NCBI RefSeq assembly: GCF_004138125.1
Contig: NZ_RXHS01000005.1
Location: forward strand, 62,001-126,000
DNA length: 64,000 nt
Direction: 5' to 3'
From: Seramator thermalis
Lineage (GTDB): Bacteria > Bacteroidota > Bacteroidia > Bacteroidales > Dysgonomonadaceae
Shown here: piece by piece, positions 45,641 to 55,348 of the stretch
Layout of the letters: the number at the start of each line of letters is the position of its first letter
Position numbering within the stretch: the first letter of the stretch is position 1
Notes under the pieces: model-generated
The model's database searches: none
The model's input: the letters and a program-made list of their open reading frames with translations, nothing else
Told to the model about the DNA's origin: nothing
Made by a program: the position numbers and the translations under genes

Positions 45641-47980
45641 TTAAAACTTATAAGTAATATTTAGGCGAGAATTCATTTTAGGTTCAGATTGCCAATAATA
45701 AAAATCGCCATATGAGTAATATGCCCCGGAATAAAGATATCGATTGGTTATATTATTGATGTTGAGAGCGATCAAAAATCTGTGAGCCTGATAGGAAATT
45801 GCTGCATCCAGCCTGAAATAATCGGGAAGTAATTGACTGGTTCCATCGAAAACATACCATGCCGTCCTTCCCGCCTGGTATTGTGTTCCCAACGAAATCC
45901 CAAGTCCTTTGAAGCTGCTGTCCCTAAAACGATATGTTAGCCATGCATTTGCAATGTGTTTAGTAGATCCGGGTGTAGCGATGCCCACTTTGTTCGGATC
46001 CGTATCTTTTGTTACTTTGCCATCAGTGTAAGCATAATTTGCCATCATGCTCAGTTGTTGCGTTATCTGTCCACGTAGGTCGAATTCGATTCCTTTTGTA
46101 GTAGTTTGTCCTAATTGTACCGAAAAATAAGTATGTTCGGGATCGGCAGTGAGAACATTGTTTTTCACAATCTGATAAAGAGATAGTGACGATACCCAAC
46201 TGCTGTCAAACCAATCATATTTTACGCCTATTTCTTTATTCGATCCCGTAACAGGTTTAAAGCTATTTCCATAGTAATCCGATCCGGCTTGAGGTACAAA
46301 TGATTGATCATATACGACATAAATGGATAAATTTTTATCTATTGAAAGACTCAATCCGGCCCGAGGAGTAAATCTGCTTGCATCAACTTTCCCCGAATAA
46401 GGGTCTGTATTGGTTGCTGTGGTATATCGACCGGCCAATGTTACTCGAAGCCGATCGTTGAGCATCGCTATTTCGTCTTGTAAATAGTAGCCGACATACG
46501 ACTCTTCATAATTTACCCCTCGCTGACGTATATTTAACCTACGGTCATATTCCGGATAGCTCGAGGCCGGCACCTGACCATATACGGGTGAATAGATGTT
46601 TAATTTCCCAAATGATCCGCTCTGAGCCCAGTCGTGAAAATATGCTTTATCACTCATGTCGATTCCCGTGAGTACTCTGTGTCTCAATGCTCCTGTTTTC
46701 AGATCACCATTTATGAAGAACTGACCAACTTTACTTTCTCCCAAATAATCCCAAATGGAAGCTGCTCGATAAAGAGTATCCTTATCTGCAGAGAATCCTG
46801 TGGGCCACAAACTTTGTCCTTCCTGCCGTGAAAGAATATAAGCAAATTGTCCGGTAAAATTCCAATTATCGTCCAAATTGTGCATCAAGGTGACAAATGC
46901 TGAATGTTCATTCAATTTTGTAGGCGACATGTTTGGTTCGGCTGTAGTAAAATCGACCGGTAGATCAGCATATCCTTTTGCCGAAAAAGAATAATTGCTT
47001 CCAATGGGCGAAGTTTGATTGTAATTGTATGTGTATTCCGCCGTTATGGATGTTTTGTTGTCGAACTGATATTTGATTACCGGAGCAATCGAAAATCTGT
47101 TGTTAAACTCATAGGGGCGTTGAGAGTCTTTTGCTTGTCCAAGAATATTTAATCGATATAATAATTTGCCCGAACGATCGAGTTTACCATCCAAATCGAG
47201 TGTTGTGCGATAAGTATTAAAACTTCCGACAGTCATCGATGCCTCACCTTTTGTGATTCCTGTCGGTTTTTTCGTCACCACATTATAGAATCCGCTCGGT
47301 TCTCCATTCGAAAGCATGAATCCCGCCGGACCTTTGACAAATTCAATTCGTTCAACCATGCCCATATCTTCCGGTTGAGGACTCCATGACATTGTTACAT
47401 TCATGCCATTACGATAAGCAGCTATCTGCGAACCACGCATAAAAATAAGGGCATAATTGTCCCAATGTTCCATTCTGCGTGCACCACTCACATTTCGAGT
47501 AACACCTTCCAGTATATCAAATATCTGCTGATCCCGGAGCACTTGTTTCGTAACGATCTGAATATTTTGAGGAATATTTAATACAGGCGTTTTTAAGCGA
47601 AGTGAAATTGACGGATAATCGGCTACATATTTCGATGGATTGGCTGTAACTATAACTTCTTTTAATTCCTGACCGGTCTCAGTCAAAACGAACGACGTTT
47701 TTATGATTTCCCCGGCCTTTACTTTCACTTCTTTTGTCTGTGTTTCCAGTCCTACGAAAGACGCTCGCAAAACGTAATTGCCTGGTTTTATATCATCGAG
47801 ACGGAAATAACCCTTCGAATTTACGGTCGTACCCTTTGTAGTTCCAACTAACCATATATTTACAAATTCGGCAGGATTGCCGTCTTTGGTCGTAACCATT
47901 CCTTCAATAATTCCTGTTTGTGCCATCGCCACATGAATGGACATTGACAGGCATATCATCATTAGTAATATTCTTCTCAT
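45641..47980 (-). CDS. TonB-dependent siderophore receptor
   Basis: Outer-membrane ferric-siderophore transporter. Signal peptide, then an N-terminal carboxypeptidase-like domain (GIIEGMVTTKDGNPAEFVNIW, about 22-105), TonB box near ELKEVIVTA, plug domain (NIPQNIQIVTKQVLRDQQIFDILEGV) and a 22-strand barrel ending in LNITYKF. 779 residues. With the PepSY gene it forms an iron-acquisition unit. A full -33/-7 promoter lies upstream at 48014. Confidence 0.94.
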   Translation of the reverse strand: MRRILLMMICLSMSIHVAMAQTGIIEGMVTTKDGNPAEFVNIWLVGTTKGTTVNSKGYFRLDDIKPGNYVLRASFVGLETQTKEVKVKAGEIIKTSFVLTETGQELKEVIVTANPSKYVADYPSISLRLKTPVLNIPQNIQIVTKQVLRDQQIFDILEGVTRNVSGARRMEHWDNYALIFMRGSQIAAYRNGMNVTMSWSPQPEDMGMVERIEFVKGPAGFMLSNGEPSGFYNVVTKKPTGITKGEASMTVGSFNTYRTTLDLDGKLDRSGKLLYRLNILGQAKDSQRPYEFNNRFSIAPVIKYQFDNKTSITAEYTYNYNQTSPIGSNYSFSAKGYADLPVDFTTAEPNMSPTKLNEHSAFVTLMHNLDDNWNFTGQFAYILSRQEGQSLWPTGFSADKDTLYRAASIWDYLGESKVGQFFINGDLKTGALRHRVLTGIDMSDKAYFHDWAQSGSFGKLNIYSPVYGQVPASSYPEYDRRLNIRQRGVNYEESYVGYYLQDEIAMLNDRLRVTLAGRYTTATNTDPYSGKVDASRFTPRAGLSLSIDKNLSIYVVYDQSFVPQAGSDYYGNSFKPVTGSNKEIGVKYDWFDSSWVSSLSLYQIVKNNVLTADPEHTYFSVQLGQTTTKGIEFDLRGQITQQLSMMANYAYTDGKVTKDTDPNKVGIATPGSTKHIANAWLTYRFRDSSFKGLGISLGTQYQAGRTAWYVFDGTSQLLPDYFRLDAAISYQAHRFLIALNINNITNRYLYSGAYYSYGDFYYWQSEPKMNSRLNITYKF

Positions 47981-48013
47981 ATATTTGCAAATTGTTTAAG
48001 TGATAATCGGCTA

Positions 48014-48044
48014 CAAAAGTAGTTTCCGACTATTCCACCTGCAA
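48014..48044 (-). promoter_or_regulatory. Promoter of the siderophore receptor operon
   Basis: On the minus strand TTG (48044-48042), 20 bases, then TACTTTTG (48021-48014), fits the Bacteroides -33/-7 layout, 33 bases before the ATG at 47980. No clear Fur box was identified. Confidence 0.5.
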
Positions 48045-48191
48045 TACCAAAATATATGGGTTTTGGGAATCGGTACTAATAACAAATAAGTATAAAATGA
48101 TTCTTTATCCACACAAAGGGGAGATGTTTAAATCTATCAATATCTCTCTGTAATGCGGATTAATAGATAACAGGAGAGACTGCATGGTTAC

Positions 48192-48230
48192 AAAAAAAAA
48201 TCGCCGTTAAAAACAGTAAACGGCGATTTT
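48192..48230 (-). terminator. Terminator of the polysaccharide-utilization cluster
   Basis: AAAATCGCCGTT pairs with AACGGCGATTTT (12 bp) around a loop of about 10 bases. On the minus strand the stem is followed by nine T, 34 bases past the GH2 stop. Confidence 0.88.
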
Positions 48231-48263
48231 ATCGGAAAGGAAGATATATCAATATTCCTAAAG

Positions 48264-50762
48264 TTACTGTGATACAATAATTGTGGAACCGCTTTTCAGA
48301 CCATTGGAGGTAGCAGTCAGGCGAATCTTGTCGGCGGTTTTATCGCTTTGAATCACAACCAGACATTTGCCATAGAATGCTTTTCGTTGAGGTGCCTTGA
48401 AACTTTCCATGCTGATGGGACTTCCGTTATCGACGCCTGCAATTTTTCCATTGCCTGATATTTCGAAATAGATTTGGTTTTCGGCATTCGGACATAAATT
48501 CCCGTCACGATCCAAAATTTCCACCGTAACGAATGACAAGTCCGTACCGTCTGCTGCTATCTCTTTGCGGTCGGGTGTAAGTCTGATCTGATAGGGTTCT
48601 CCTGCCGTCTTAATTTCCTGCGAAAGGACTTCTCTCCCGTTTTTGCGGGTAACTACCCGAATCGTTCCGGGTTGATAAGTCAATCGCCATACGACATGGA
48701 ACTCGTTTGGTGCTTTTTTTCGAACTCCTTGTGAAATACCGTTCAAGAAAAGTTCGGCTTCATCGGCATTGTTGTAATAAGCCCAAATGTCGATGAGCTG
48801 CCCTTTTTCCCAATTCCAGTGGGGAAAAACGTGCAACATGGTTTTGTCGGTCCAAACCGATTGATAGAAATAGTAGGCATCTTTCGGAAACCCGGCCAAA
48901 TCCACTGCGCCAAAATAGGAACTGCGAGCCGGAAACCAATATGGTGTCGGTTCGCCAATATAGTCGAATCCTGTCCAAATATACATTCCGCTGACGAACG
49001 GATTGTCATTCACTTTTCGCCAAGTCTCTTCGTGTGTCGAACCCCAGGGAACATGGCAGTTGTCATAGGACGAACATGCATAGGATGGATCGGAGAAAGG
49101 CAAATCCCATCGCGATGGCCAGATATAGACCGAATCGCTTGGCATTCTGTAATATCCGCGTGTTGCCAAGGCCGAAGTAGTTTCGGTTGCGATGAACGGC
49201 TTTCCGGGAAAATGAACTTTTACATTATCGAAATCGGAGAGGTGATAGTTGAATCCGATCAGATCGATGGCTCCCGATTTGAAAAGATGATTTTGAGGGC
49301 TGGGTTCATTATTGCCGGAGGTAATGGGACGTGTCGGGTCAAGATTCCTGACGATGTCGGCGAGTTTTTTTGTCAATAGTGCGTTTACGCTCATCGAGTC
49401 CGATCGGAGCGAAGCAGGATCTCTTTTCAGATTGAGTATTAAATTGGCCTGTTGAATATCCAACGTGTCGGCATTGGCATCCGTCCATTGTTCCAACACC
49501 TCGTTGCCGATGCTCCACATGAACACCGAAGGATGATTTCGGTCACGCAAAATGTGATCGGTGAGGTCGCGTTCGTGCCATTCGTTGAAATATTGGGCAT
49601 AGTCGTAGGCGGTTTTTTTCTTTCTCCACATGTCGAAAGTTTCGTCCATTACGATAAATCCCATGCTGTCGCACAATTGCAACAATTCGGGTGCAGGCGG
49701 ATTGTGTGAGGTTCTGATGCCGTTTACTCCCATACCCTTCAAAATTTGCAATTGCCGTTCGATAGCGCGTTTATTGACCGCTGCACCCAGACAGCCCAAA
49801 TCGTGATGCATGCACACACCTTTTATCTTCACGGGTTGTCCGTTGAGCGAAAACCCTTTGTCAGGATCGAAAACAAACGTTCTGACCCCGAGTGGGGTAG
49901 TGTAGGTGTCGATTGTTTTTTCCTTTTCTACAATCTCGGTGCATATTTTGTACAAATACGGATCTTCAATGCTCCAGCGCCGAGGATTGTCAAGCACTAA
50001 TTGTTGTTCCTCTTTGGCAATATCGTTTTCTTTAATTGTTTTTGGCGATTGAGCCGTAGCCAAAATCTTGCCCGATTGATCGATGATTGATGTTTTCAAC
50101 AAGATATTTGCCGGAGAAGATTTTTCGTTTCGTATGGTGGTAACGATGTTCACCGTAGCCTTATCGGTTGACACATTTGGAGTAGTAACATACGTTCCCC
50201 AATTATCTACATGCACGGGAGCGGTTTCCGTAAGCCATACATTTCGATAAATGCCACAACCGGAATACCATCGCGAGTTGGGCTGTTTGCTGTTATCGAC
50301 CCTGACTGCAATTACATTCTCGCCATCGAAACGGAGATGAGGCGTGAGGTCATATTGAAACGAAATGTATCCGTAGGGACGAAACCCCAGATGATGTCCA
50401 TTGATCCAGACGTCTGAATTCATGTACACACCATCAAATCCGACAAACAACTGTTTGCCTTTTGTCGATGGATCTACTCGAAAAGTTTTTCGATACCAGC
50501 CTACACCACCGGGTAGTGCTCCTCCTCCGGCTCCCGAAGGATTATCTATGCTGAAGGAGCCCTCAATAGCCCAGTCGTGAGGTAGAGTGAGGTTTCTCCA
50601 ATCGGAGTCGTCGAACGATGGCTGTGAGGCCGCTGCAACGTCTCCCAAATGGAATTTCCATCCTTCGTTGAAACTGCTGACCTTTCTCCCATTTTCTTGT
50701 CCGGAAACATTCCATGCCAGTGTTAGGAGCGATGCAAAGAGATAGATTCCGATTTTTTTCAT
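48264..50762 (-). CDS. GH2 beta-galactosidase
   Basis: Exported GH2 enzyme with signal peptide (AWNVSGQ). Sugar-binding domain about 25-190, Ig-like domain to 300, TIM barrel 300-590 with acid/base E421 in WSIGNEV and nucleophile E527 in ATETTSA, then a DUF4982-type and an Ig-like C-terminal domain. 832 residues. In xyloglucan loci the GH2 enzyme removes the galactose that caps xylosyl side chains, before the GH31 next to it. It starts 2 bases after the GH31 stop and is the last gene of the cluster. Confidence 0.93.
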   Translation of the reverse strand: MKKIGIYLFASLLTLAWNVSGQENGRKVSSFNEGWKFHLGDVAAASQPSFDDSDWRNLTLPHDWAIEGSFSIDNPSGAGGGALPGGVGWYRKTFRVDPSTKGKQLFVGFDGVYMNSDVWINGHHLGFRPYGYISFQYDLTPHLRFDGENVIAVRVDNSKQPNSRWYSGCGIYRNVWLTETAPVHVDNWGTYVTTPNVSTDKATVNIVTTIRNEKSSPANILLKTSIIDQSGKILATAQSPKTIKENDIAKEEQQLVLDNPRRWSIEDPYLYKICTEIVEKEKTIDTYTTPLGVRTFVFDPDKGFSLNGQPVKIKGVCMHHDLGCLGAAVNKRAIERQLQILKGMGVNGIRTSHNPPAPELLQLCDSMGFIVMDETFDMWRKKKTAYDYAQYFNEWHERDLTDHILRDRNHPSVFMWSIGNEVLEQWTDANADTLDIQQANLILNLKRDPASLRSDSMSVNALLTKKLADIVRNLDPTRPITSGNNEPSPQNHLFKSGAIDLIGFNYHLSDFDNVKVHFPGKPFIATETTSALATRGYYRMPSDSVYIWPSRWDLPFSDPSYACSSYDNCHVPWGSTHEETWRKVNDNPFVSGMYIWTGFDYIGEPTPYWFPARSSYFGAVDLAGFPKDAYYFYQSVWTDKTMLHVFPHWNWEKGQLIDIWAYYNNADEAELFLNGISQGVRKKAPNEFHVVWRLTYQPGTIRVVTRKNGREVLSQEIKTAGEPYQIRLTPDRKEIAADGTDLSFVTVEILDRDGNLCPNAENQIYFEISGNGKIAGVDNGSPISMESFKAPQRKAFYGKCLVVIQSDKTADKIRLTATSNGLKSGSTIIVSQ

Positions 50763-50764
50763 TG

Positions 50765-53623
50765 CTATAATTTTATGGTTACTTTTTCCCCTGTGTATTT
50801 CACTTCAATTCCTTTGGTTTCGAAATCCAGAGGTTTTGGAGAATTTTGTTGTACAAAAATAACGTTAAATTTTCTATTTTGCAGCATCCCGTCGTAAGAT
50901 CCCTTTCGTTCTCCAATCGTAAGTGTTTTTGTGGAATTGTCGAAAGAGAAAGGAATCATGCTGAATTTCCCCTTCTCGTAATTGTAGTTTACCGCTTCGT
51001 CTTCATACAGGGTAAACGAACCATTCTGTCCGTCGTAAACATAAAGCGTGATTTCGTCAGGCAATTTTTGATTGTAATATTCTATCTCGGGGCCAAAAGG
51101 AACGATACTGCCGGCGCGAACGAAGATGGGCATTCTTTCGTAAGGAGCATCTACCGTTTTCCACTGCTTTGCGTCGATGAAAGTGCCGGAATACAGGTCG
51201 TACCACCCTGCACAATTCGGAAAATATACTTTTCGGGTTCGTGCTCCGTATTCATAAACAGGACAAGCCATGAAAGCCGTTCCAAACATATACTGGTCAC
51301 CAATATTGGTTACATTCGCATCATCGGTAAAATCCATTACCAAAGCACGCATGATGGTATAATCATTGAAAAAGGTCATTCCCGCAAGCGAATAAATGTA
51401 AGGCATAAGTCGATACCTCAACCGATCATAATAGAGGATCGATTTGTAGGCGGGATGATCTTCAGGCGCAATGTTGAATGGCTCTCGAAATGGAAACTGA
51501 CCGTGAGCGCGAAACAATGGGACGAAAGCTCCAAATTGATACCATCGGGTGTTAAGTTCGCGCCATTCTTTCAGGTCGGCATTTTCTATGCCTGTTTTAT
51601 CAAAAATTCGTTGTCCGTTTTCGTATCTTTTTTCGACGCTAAATCCGCCGATATCCATTGTCCAATAAGGTATTCCACTTAACGAAAAATTCAGTCCGGC
51701 CGAAATTTGGGCTTTCATGTCTTCCCAACGCGTTCCGATGTCGCCACTCCAAACGGCAGTGGAATAGCGTTGCAATCCCGCAAATCCTGATCGGGTGAGA
51801 AGAAATACCCGCCGATTGGGGTCAACACCACGCTGCCCGTCATATATGGCTTCGGCATTCATCAACGCATACGCGTTGAAATATTTGGTGGATGGTCCCA
51901 ATGCAGTTGGACCACACAATTTTTTTCGATAATTCATATCGGTATTGTCTTGGATATTTGGTTCGGAAGCATCCATCCACCAGGCATCAAATCCGAGAGG
52001 ATATAATTTTTGCTCCAACTGTTTCCAGAACAATTTACGGGCTCCTTCGGCGTAAGCATCGTAGAACGAACCGATATATCCGGGATAAATCCAGTCACGA
52101 ATGCTGTCTTTAACGGCTTGTCGATACATCCACCCATGTTCGTCGAACTGTTTGTAGTGTTCGGTAGTAATATAGAATTTGGGCCAAACCGAAATCATAA
52201 TCTTTGCATTCATGGCGTGTACCGAATCCACCATGCCTTTTGGGTCGGGAAAACGCTGCTTGTCGAAATCGTGGCTACCCCATGCATCAACCGGCCAATA
52301 TGACCAGTCCTGAACAATGTTATCGATGGGAATTTGTTTTTCGCGAAATTTTGCGAGTGTTTCCAAGAGTTCGTGTTGAGTTTTGTATCTTTCGCGACTT
52401 TGCCAGAAGCCCATAGCCCATTGAGGCATTACTTGCGATTTACCCGTAATGGTTCTGTAACCACTGATTACATCATCCATATTTTTTCCGTAGATGAAAA
52501 AATAATTTATTTCGTTGCCCATTTCGCTCCAAAGCGAAAGTTTTTTCTGTTCTGCGTCATCAACCGGACTAAGTGCTTTGAGCGATAAATACGAAACATT
52601 GCCGTCAGGCTTCCATTCGATGCGAATTGGCATTTTTTGACCGGCTGTAAAGTTGTAGGAAAATTTATAATCGTTTGGATTCCATGCTGCACGCCAACGC
52701 TCTTTTACCACAGGTTCATTGTTCAAAAACACTTTAGTGTAACCGGCATAATGAAGTAGGAATCGATAAATTCCACTTTCGGGAGATTCAATTTGTCCTT
52801 CCCAAACGACAGTTGCATCGGACAAATCGAAATTCTCAGGAAAATTTTTTATCAACGAAAGGTTTTCATAATCAATCGCAGATTCGATTCTTGATATCGT
52901 TTTTTCTTTATTCGCATAAGTTGCCGTAAGCCCGCCTTCTTTACCGGTTTTGTCGTAAAGTTTAAACTGGCTGAGTTGTCCATAATCGCGAATATCGCCA
53001 AATTTGCTCAATGAATAGTTATCCCATAAAATTCCGTAATTTTTTGTGGAAACAATCATGGGCACTGAGACTTTTGTATTGTACTGAAAGAGAGATTCGT
53101 TCTTTCCTTTATAATTGAATTCGTCGGATTGGTGTTGTCCTAATCCGTAAAAAGCTTCATCGTTCTGTGATTCGAAAATCTGACGAAGGGTATATCCTTT
53201 TGTGCCTTCCACTTCGATGGGTGTAAATGTTTTTCCTCCTCCCTTATTTTCGAGAAGGATTGGTTTGTTTTGCTTGTCAAAAAATGCAATTTCGCCTGTT
53301 GATTTATTTATGGTTACTGTCAATGAATCAGTCGATAAAACCACCTCTTTATCGGTTTCACTTACTTTAAATTTATCCGTATATTGGAGATTGGAAACGG
53401 TGATTAAACTCTTTTCCTGCGAAAAATCTTTATCGGCTGTTGCTTGTACATGCACGACTTTGTCGTTTACAACCTGTATTTTAATTTTTTGTGCAGGGAT
53501 ACTATCCTTTCCTTTTATGGAAAGGACAATTCCGTTTTCCACTCTTTGAAATGATTTGGAAGCACAGGAAGAGCTAAATATAACGAACGAAATAAAAATA
53601 ATGATATAATATAAGTTCTTCAT
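50765..53623 (-). CDS. GH31 alpha-xylosidase with PA14 insert
   Basis: Removes alpha-1,6-xylose from the non-reducing end of xyloglucan oligosaccharides. The signal ends SSSCASK (probable lipoprotein). The N-terminal domain is split by a PA14 module (about 225-355, GIYRFLLHYAGYTKVFLNNE), as in the Bacteroides and Cellvibrio xyloglucan enzymes. The barrel shows nucleophile D551 in WWMDASEP and acid/base D628 in SGDIG. 952 residues. The xylose rather than glucose specificity is inferred from the PA14 insert and the neighbours. Confidence 0.92.
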   Translation of the reverse strand: MKNLYYIIIFISFVIFSSSCASKSFQRVENGIVLSIKGKDSIPAQKIKIQVVNDKVVHVQATADKDFSQEKSLITVSNLQYTDKFKVSETDKEVVLSTDSLTVTINKSTGEIAFFDKQNKPILLENKGGGKTFTPIEVEGTKGYTLRQIFESQNDEAFYGLGQHQSDEFNYKGKNESLFQYNTKVSVPMIVSTKNYGILWDNYSLSKFGDIRDYGQLSQFKLYDKTGKEGGLTATYANKEKTISRIESAIDYENLSLIKNFPENFDLSDATVVWEGQIESPESGIYRFLLHYAGYTKVFLNNEPVVKERWRAAWNPNDYKFSYNFTAGQKMPIRIEWKPDGNVSYLSLKALSPVDDAEQKKLSLWSEMGNEINYFFIYGKNMDDVISGYRTITGKSQVMPQWAMGFWQSRERYKTQHELLETLAKFREKQIPIDNIVQDWSYWPVDAWGSHDFDKQRFPDPKGMVDSVHAMNAKIMISVWPKFYITTEHYKQFDEHGWMYRQAVKDSIRDWIYPGYIGSFYDAYAEGARKLFWKQLEQKLYPLGFDAWWMDASEPNIQDNTDMNYRKKLCGPTALGPSTKYFNAYALMNAEAIYDGQRGVDPNRRVFLLTRSGFAGLQRYSTAVWSGDIGTRWEDMKAQISAGLNFSLSGIPYWTMDIGGFSVEKRYENGQRIFDKTGIENADLKEWRELNTRWYQFGAFVPLFRAHGQFPFREPFNIAPEDHPAYKSILYYDRLRYRLMPYIYSLAGMTFFNDYTIMRALVMDFTDDANVTNIGDQYMFGTAFMACPVYEYGARTRKVYFPNCAGWYDLYSGTFIDAKQWKTVDAPYERMPIFVRAGSIVPFGPEIEYYNQKLPDEITLYVYDGQNGSFTLYEDEAVNYNYEKGKFSMIPFSFDNSTKTLTIGERKGSYDGMLQNRKFNVIFVQQNSPKPLDFETKGIEVKYTGEKVTIKL

Positions 53624-53708
53624 AATTAATGGAATAAAATTTTATGTTTATGACGACAAAAGATTGTTTTTATCAATCATAATGATTTTAGAAGGATATT
53701 TACAAAAA

Positions 53709-55340
53709 TCATTTCAACATCCATCCCAATGCAAAAACCAGCGGCGCTTGCCAGTTAATAGCTATTTCATTACGAGCGTAATCGTTTTGTTCATCAACCC
53801 AGTCGGTAGCCGTATGCCCTCCGCCAACCAAATAGCCGGGCCACGGAGCTCTATTTTTGTCTGCGCCGGAACGTCTATCATGTGGGTGCATCGGTGGATT
53901 TATTCCAATTCCGGTTACATAGGACCGGTTGTAGTAGTTTCGTCCAAACAAGTGGGCAACGGCATCCGATGCGGTTTCTTTATAAACTTTATCGGAATTG
54001 AGACAATCCGCAACAAAGAGATTGATGGTTTGTCTGGCTACTGTTCCGTTGCAGCCCCAGTAATATCGCTTTAGCGGACGACGATAAATATCTTTTTGAG
54101 CGTTATTCACTATTTTTTGAGCAACTGCAATAATATTTTGTCGAATGGTTTGTTCAACATTTTTGTTTTTACCTTTTCTTTCACACAAGGAATAAGTGAA
54201 CATACCCAAATTGGAAACATTTCCCCAATCCCAATCCTCGTCAATTCGACAATTCATTTTTGAGGCTCGTTTTTCGAAATCTTTCAAAAATTCCTCTTCG
54301 CCGGTTGTTTGCCACATTTCGGCAGCAGCCCAAAGTCGGTCGTCTTCATCAGAAGTTTGATAACCACCTGTTTTAAAATCCCCCTGAACAAAAGGTTTAT
54401 TTTCGGGATGCGCTTTCAGATATTGATAACTCAGACGGGCAGCTTTCAAACATTTTTCACTAAAGGCCTTATCAAATGGAGCGAAAATTCGGGCAGCCAT
54501 TGCCGTAATAGCTACAAAATCAGCCGTTGCGGCAGAACTCCATTCGGTAAAATATCTTTTTTCCTTATCTTCCTCCGGCATGATAAAAGGTGCAAACTCG
54601 ACACGGGTAAGCTTATGCGATACACGGCCACTGCCATCGGGATATTGCATTTTCAAAATCCAATCCGTTTCCCACTTCAATTCCTTTAAATAATCAGGTA
54701 ATTTGGGAGCTGTGTCCGGAATGTCCAACGAAATTTTTTCGATATCCGGTTGAAAATGTTCCCATGCCATAAACAGGATGCCGAGGGTGATTCCGGCATT
54801 TACAACATATTTGCCGTAATCACCTGCATCGTGCCAGCCGCCTGTCCCGTCACGTTTAAATCCCTTGTTGCCAAGATAATCATCATACCCATCATCCAAA
54901 TGGCAAGCTGCATGTGAAAATATTTCTCCATTGTGCTTGCCATGAACGTCAGTGCCGCATCGCCACAGGTAAAAACCCCGCATGACGGTTTCGAACGGCT
55001 CATGATATACATTTTCATTAACCGGAAACACTGTCGATTTTTCACCGTCCGGAAGTTCGATATAATAATTCCCGCGATTTGTAAACGCCGAGAAATCGGC
55101 AATCCATGCCTCTTGATTCACATCTTGCTGAAAAATGGGGCCTCTTGTTTTGCCGGCAAAAACCATTTCATGAGTTGCTGCATCTTTTACAACAAAAGAG
55201 TCGCATTTTTTGATAATTGTTGCTTCCTTCATTTGCTGAGGCACAAACCCGAGCGAATTAAAACGTACGTTCGAAGTGTTTTGAGCATATGCTTCTAAGC
55301 ACGAAATGCTTAAAAGAAAAATGAGCCAGTTTTTTTTCAT
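53709..55340 (-). CDS. GH9 endo-beta-1,4-glucanase
   Basis: Inverting glucanase, probably on the xyloglucan or cellulose backbone. Signal peptide to AYAQ, N-terminal Ig-like CelD_N domain (about 22-108), and (alpha/alpha)6 barrel with catalytic base D171 and D174 in GGWHDAGDYGKYVV and acid E525 in EQNDYARNEIAINW. 543 residues. No carbohydrate-binding module or type IX sorting domain is seen. It starts 8 bases after the GH3 stop. Confidence 0.94.
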   Translation of the reverse strand: MKKNWLIFLLSISCLEAYAQNTSNVRFNSLGFVPQQMKEATIIKKCDSFVVKDAATHEMVFAGKTRGPIFQQDVNQEAWIADFSAFTNRGNYYIELPDGEKSTVFPVNENVYHEPFETVMRGFYLWRCGTDVHGKHNGEIFSHAACHLDDGYDDYLGNKGFKRDGTGGWHDAGDYGKYVVNAGITLGILFMAWEHFQPDIEKISLDIPDTAPKLPDYLKELKWETDWILKMQYPDGSGRVSHKLTRVEFAPFIMPEEDKEKRYFTEWSSAATADFVAITAMAARIFAPFDKAFSEKCLKAARLSYQYLKAHPENKPFVQGDFKTGGYQTSDEDDRLWAAAEMWQTTGEEEFLKDFEKRASKMNCRIDEDWDWGNVSNLGMFTYSLCERKGKNKNVEQTIRQNIIAVAQKIVNNAQKDIYRRPLKRYYWGCNGTVARQTINLFVADCLNSDKVYKETASDAVAHLFGRNYYNRSYVTGIGINPPMHPHDRRSGADKNRAPWPGYLVGGGHTATDWVDEQNDYARNEIAINWQAPLVFALGWMLK

Positions 55341-55348
55341 TTCGATTT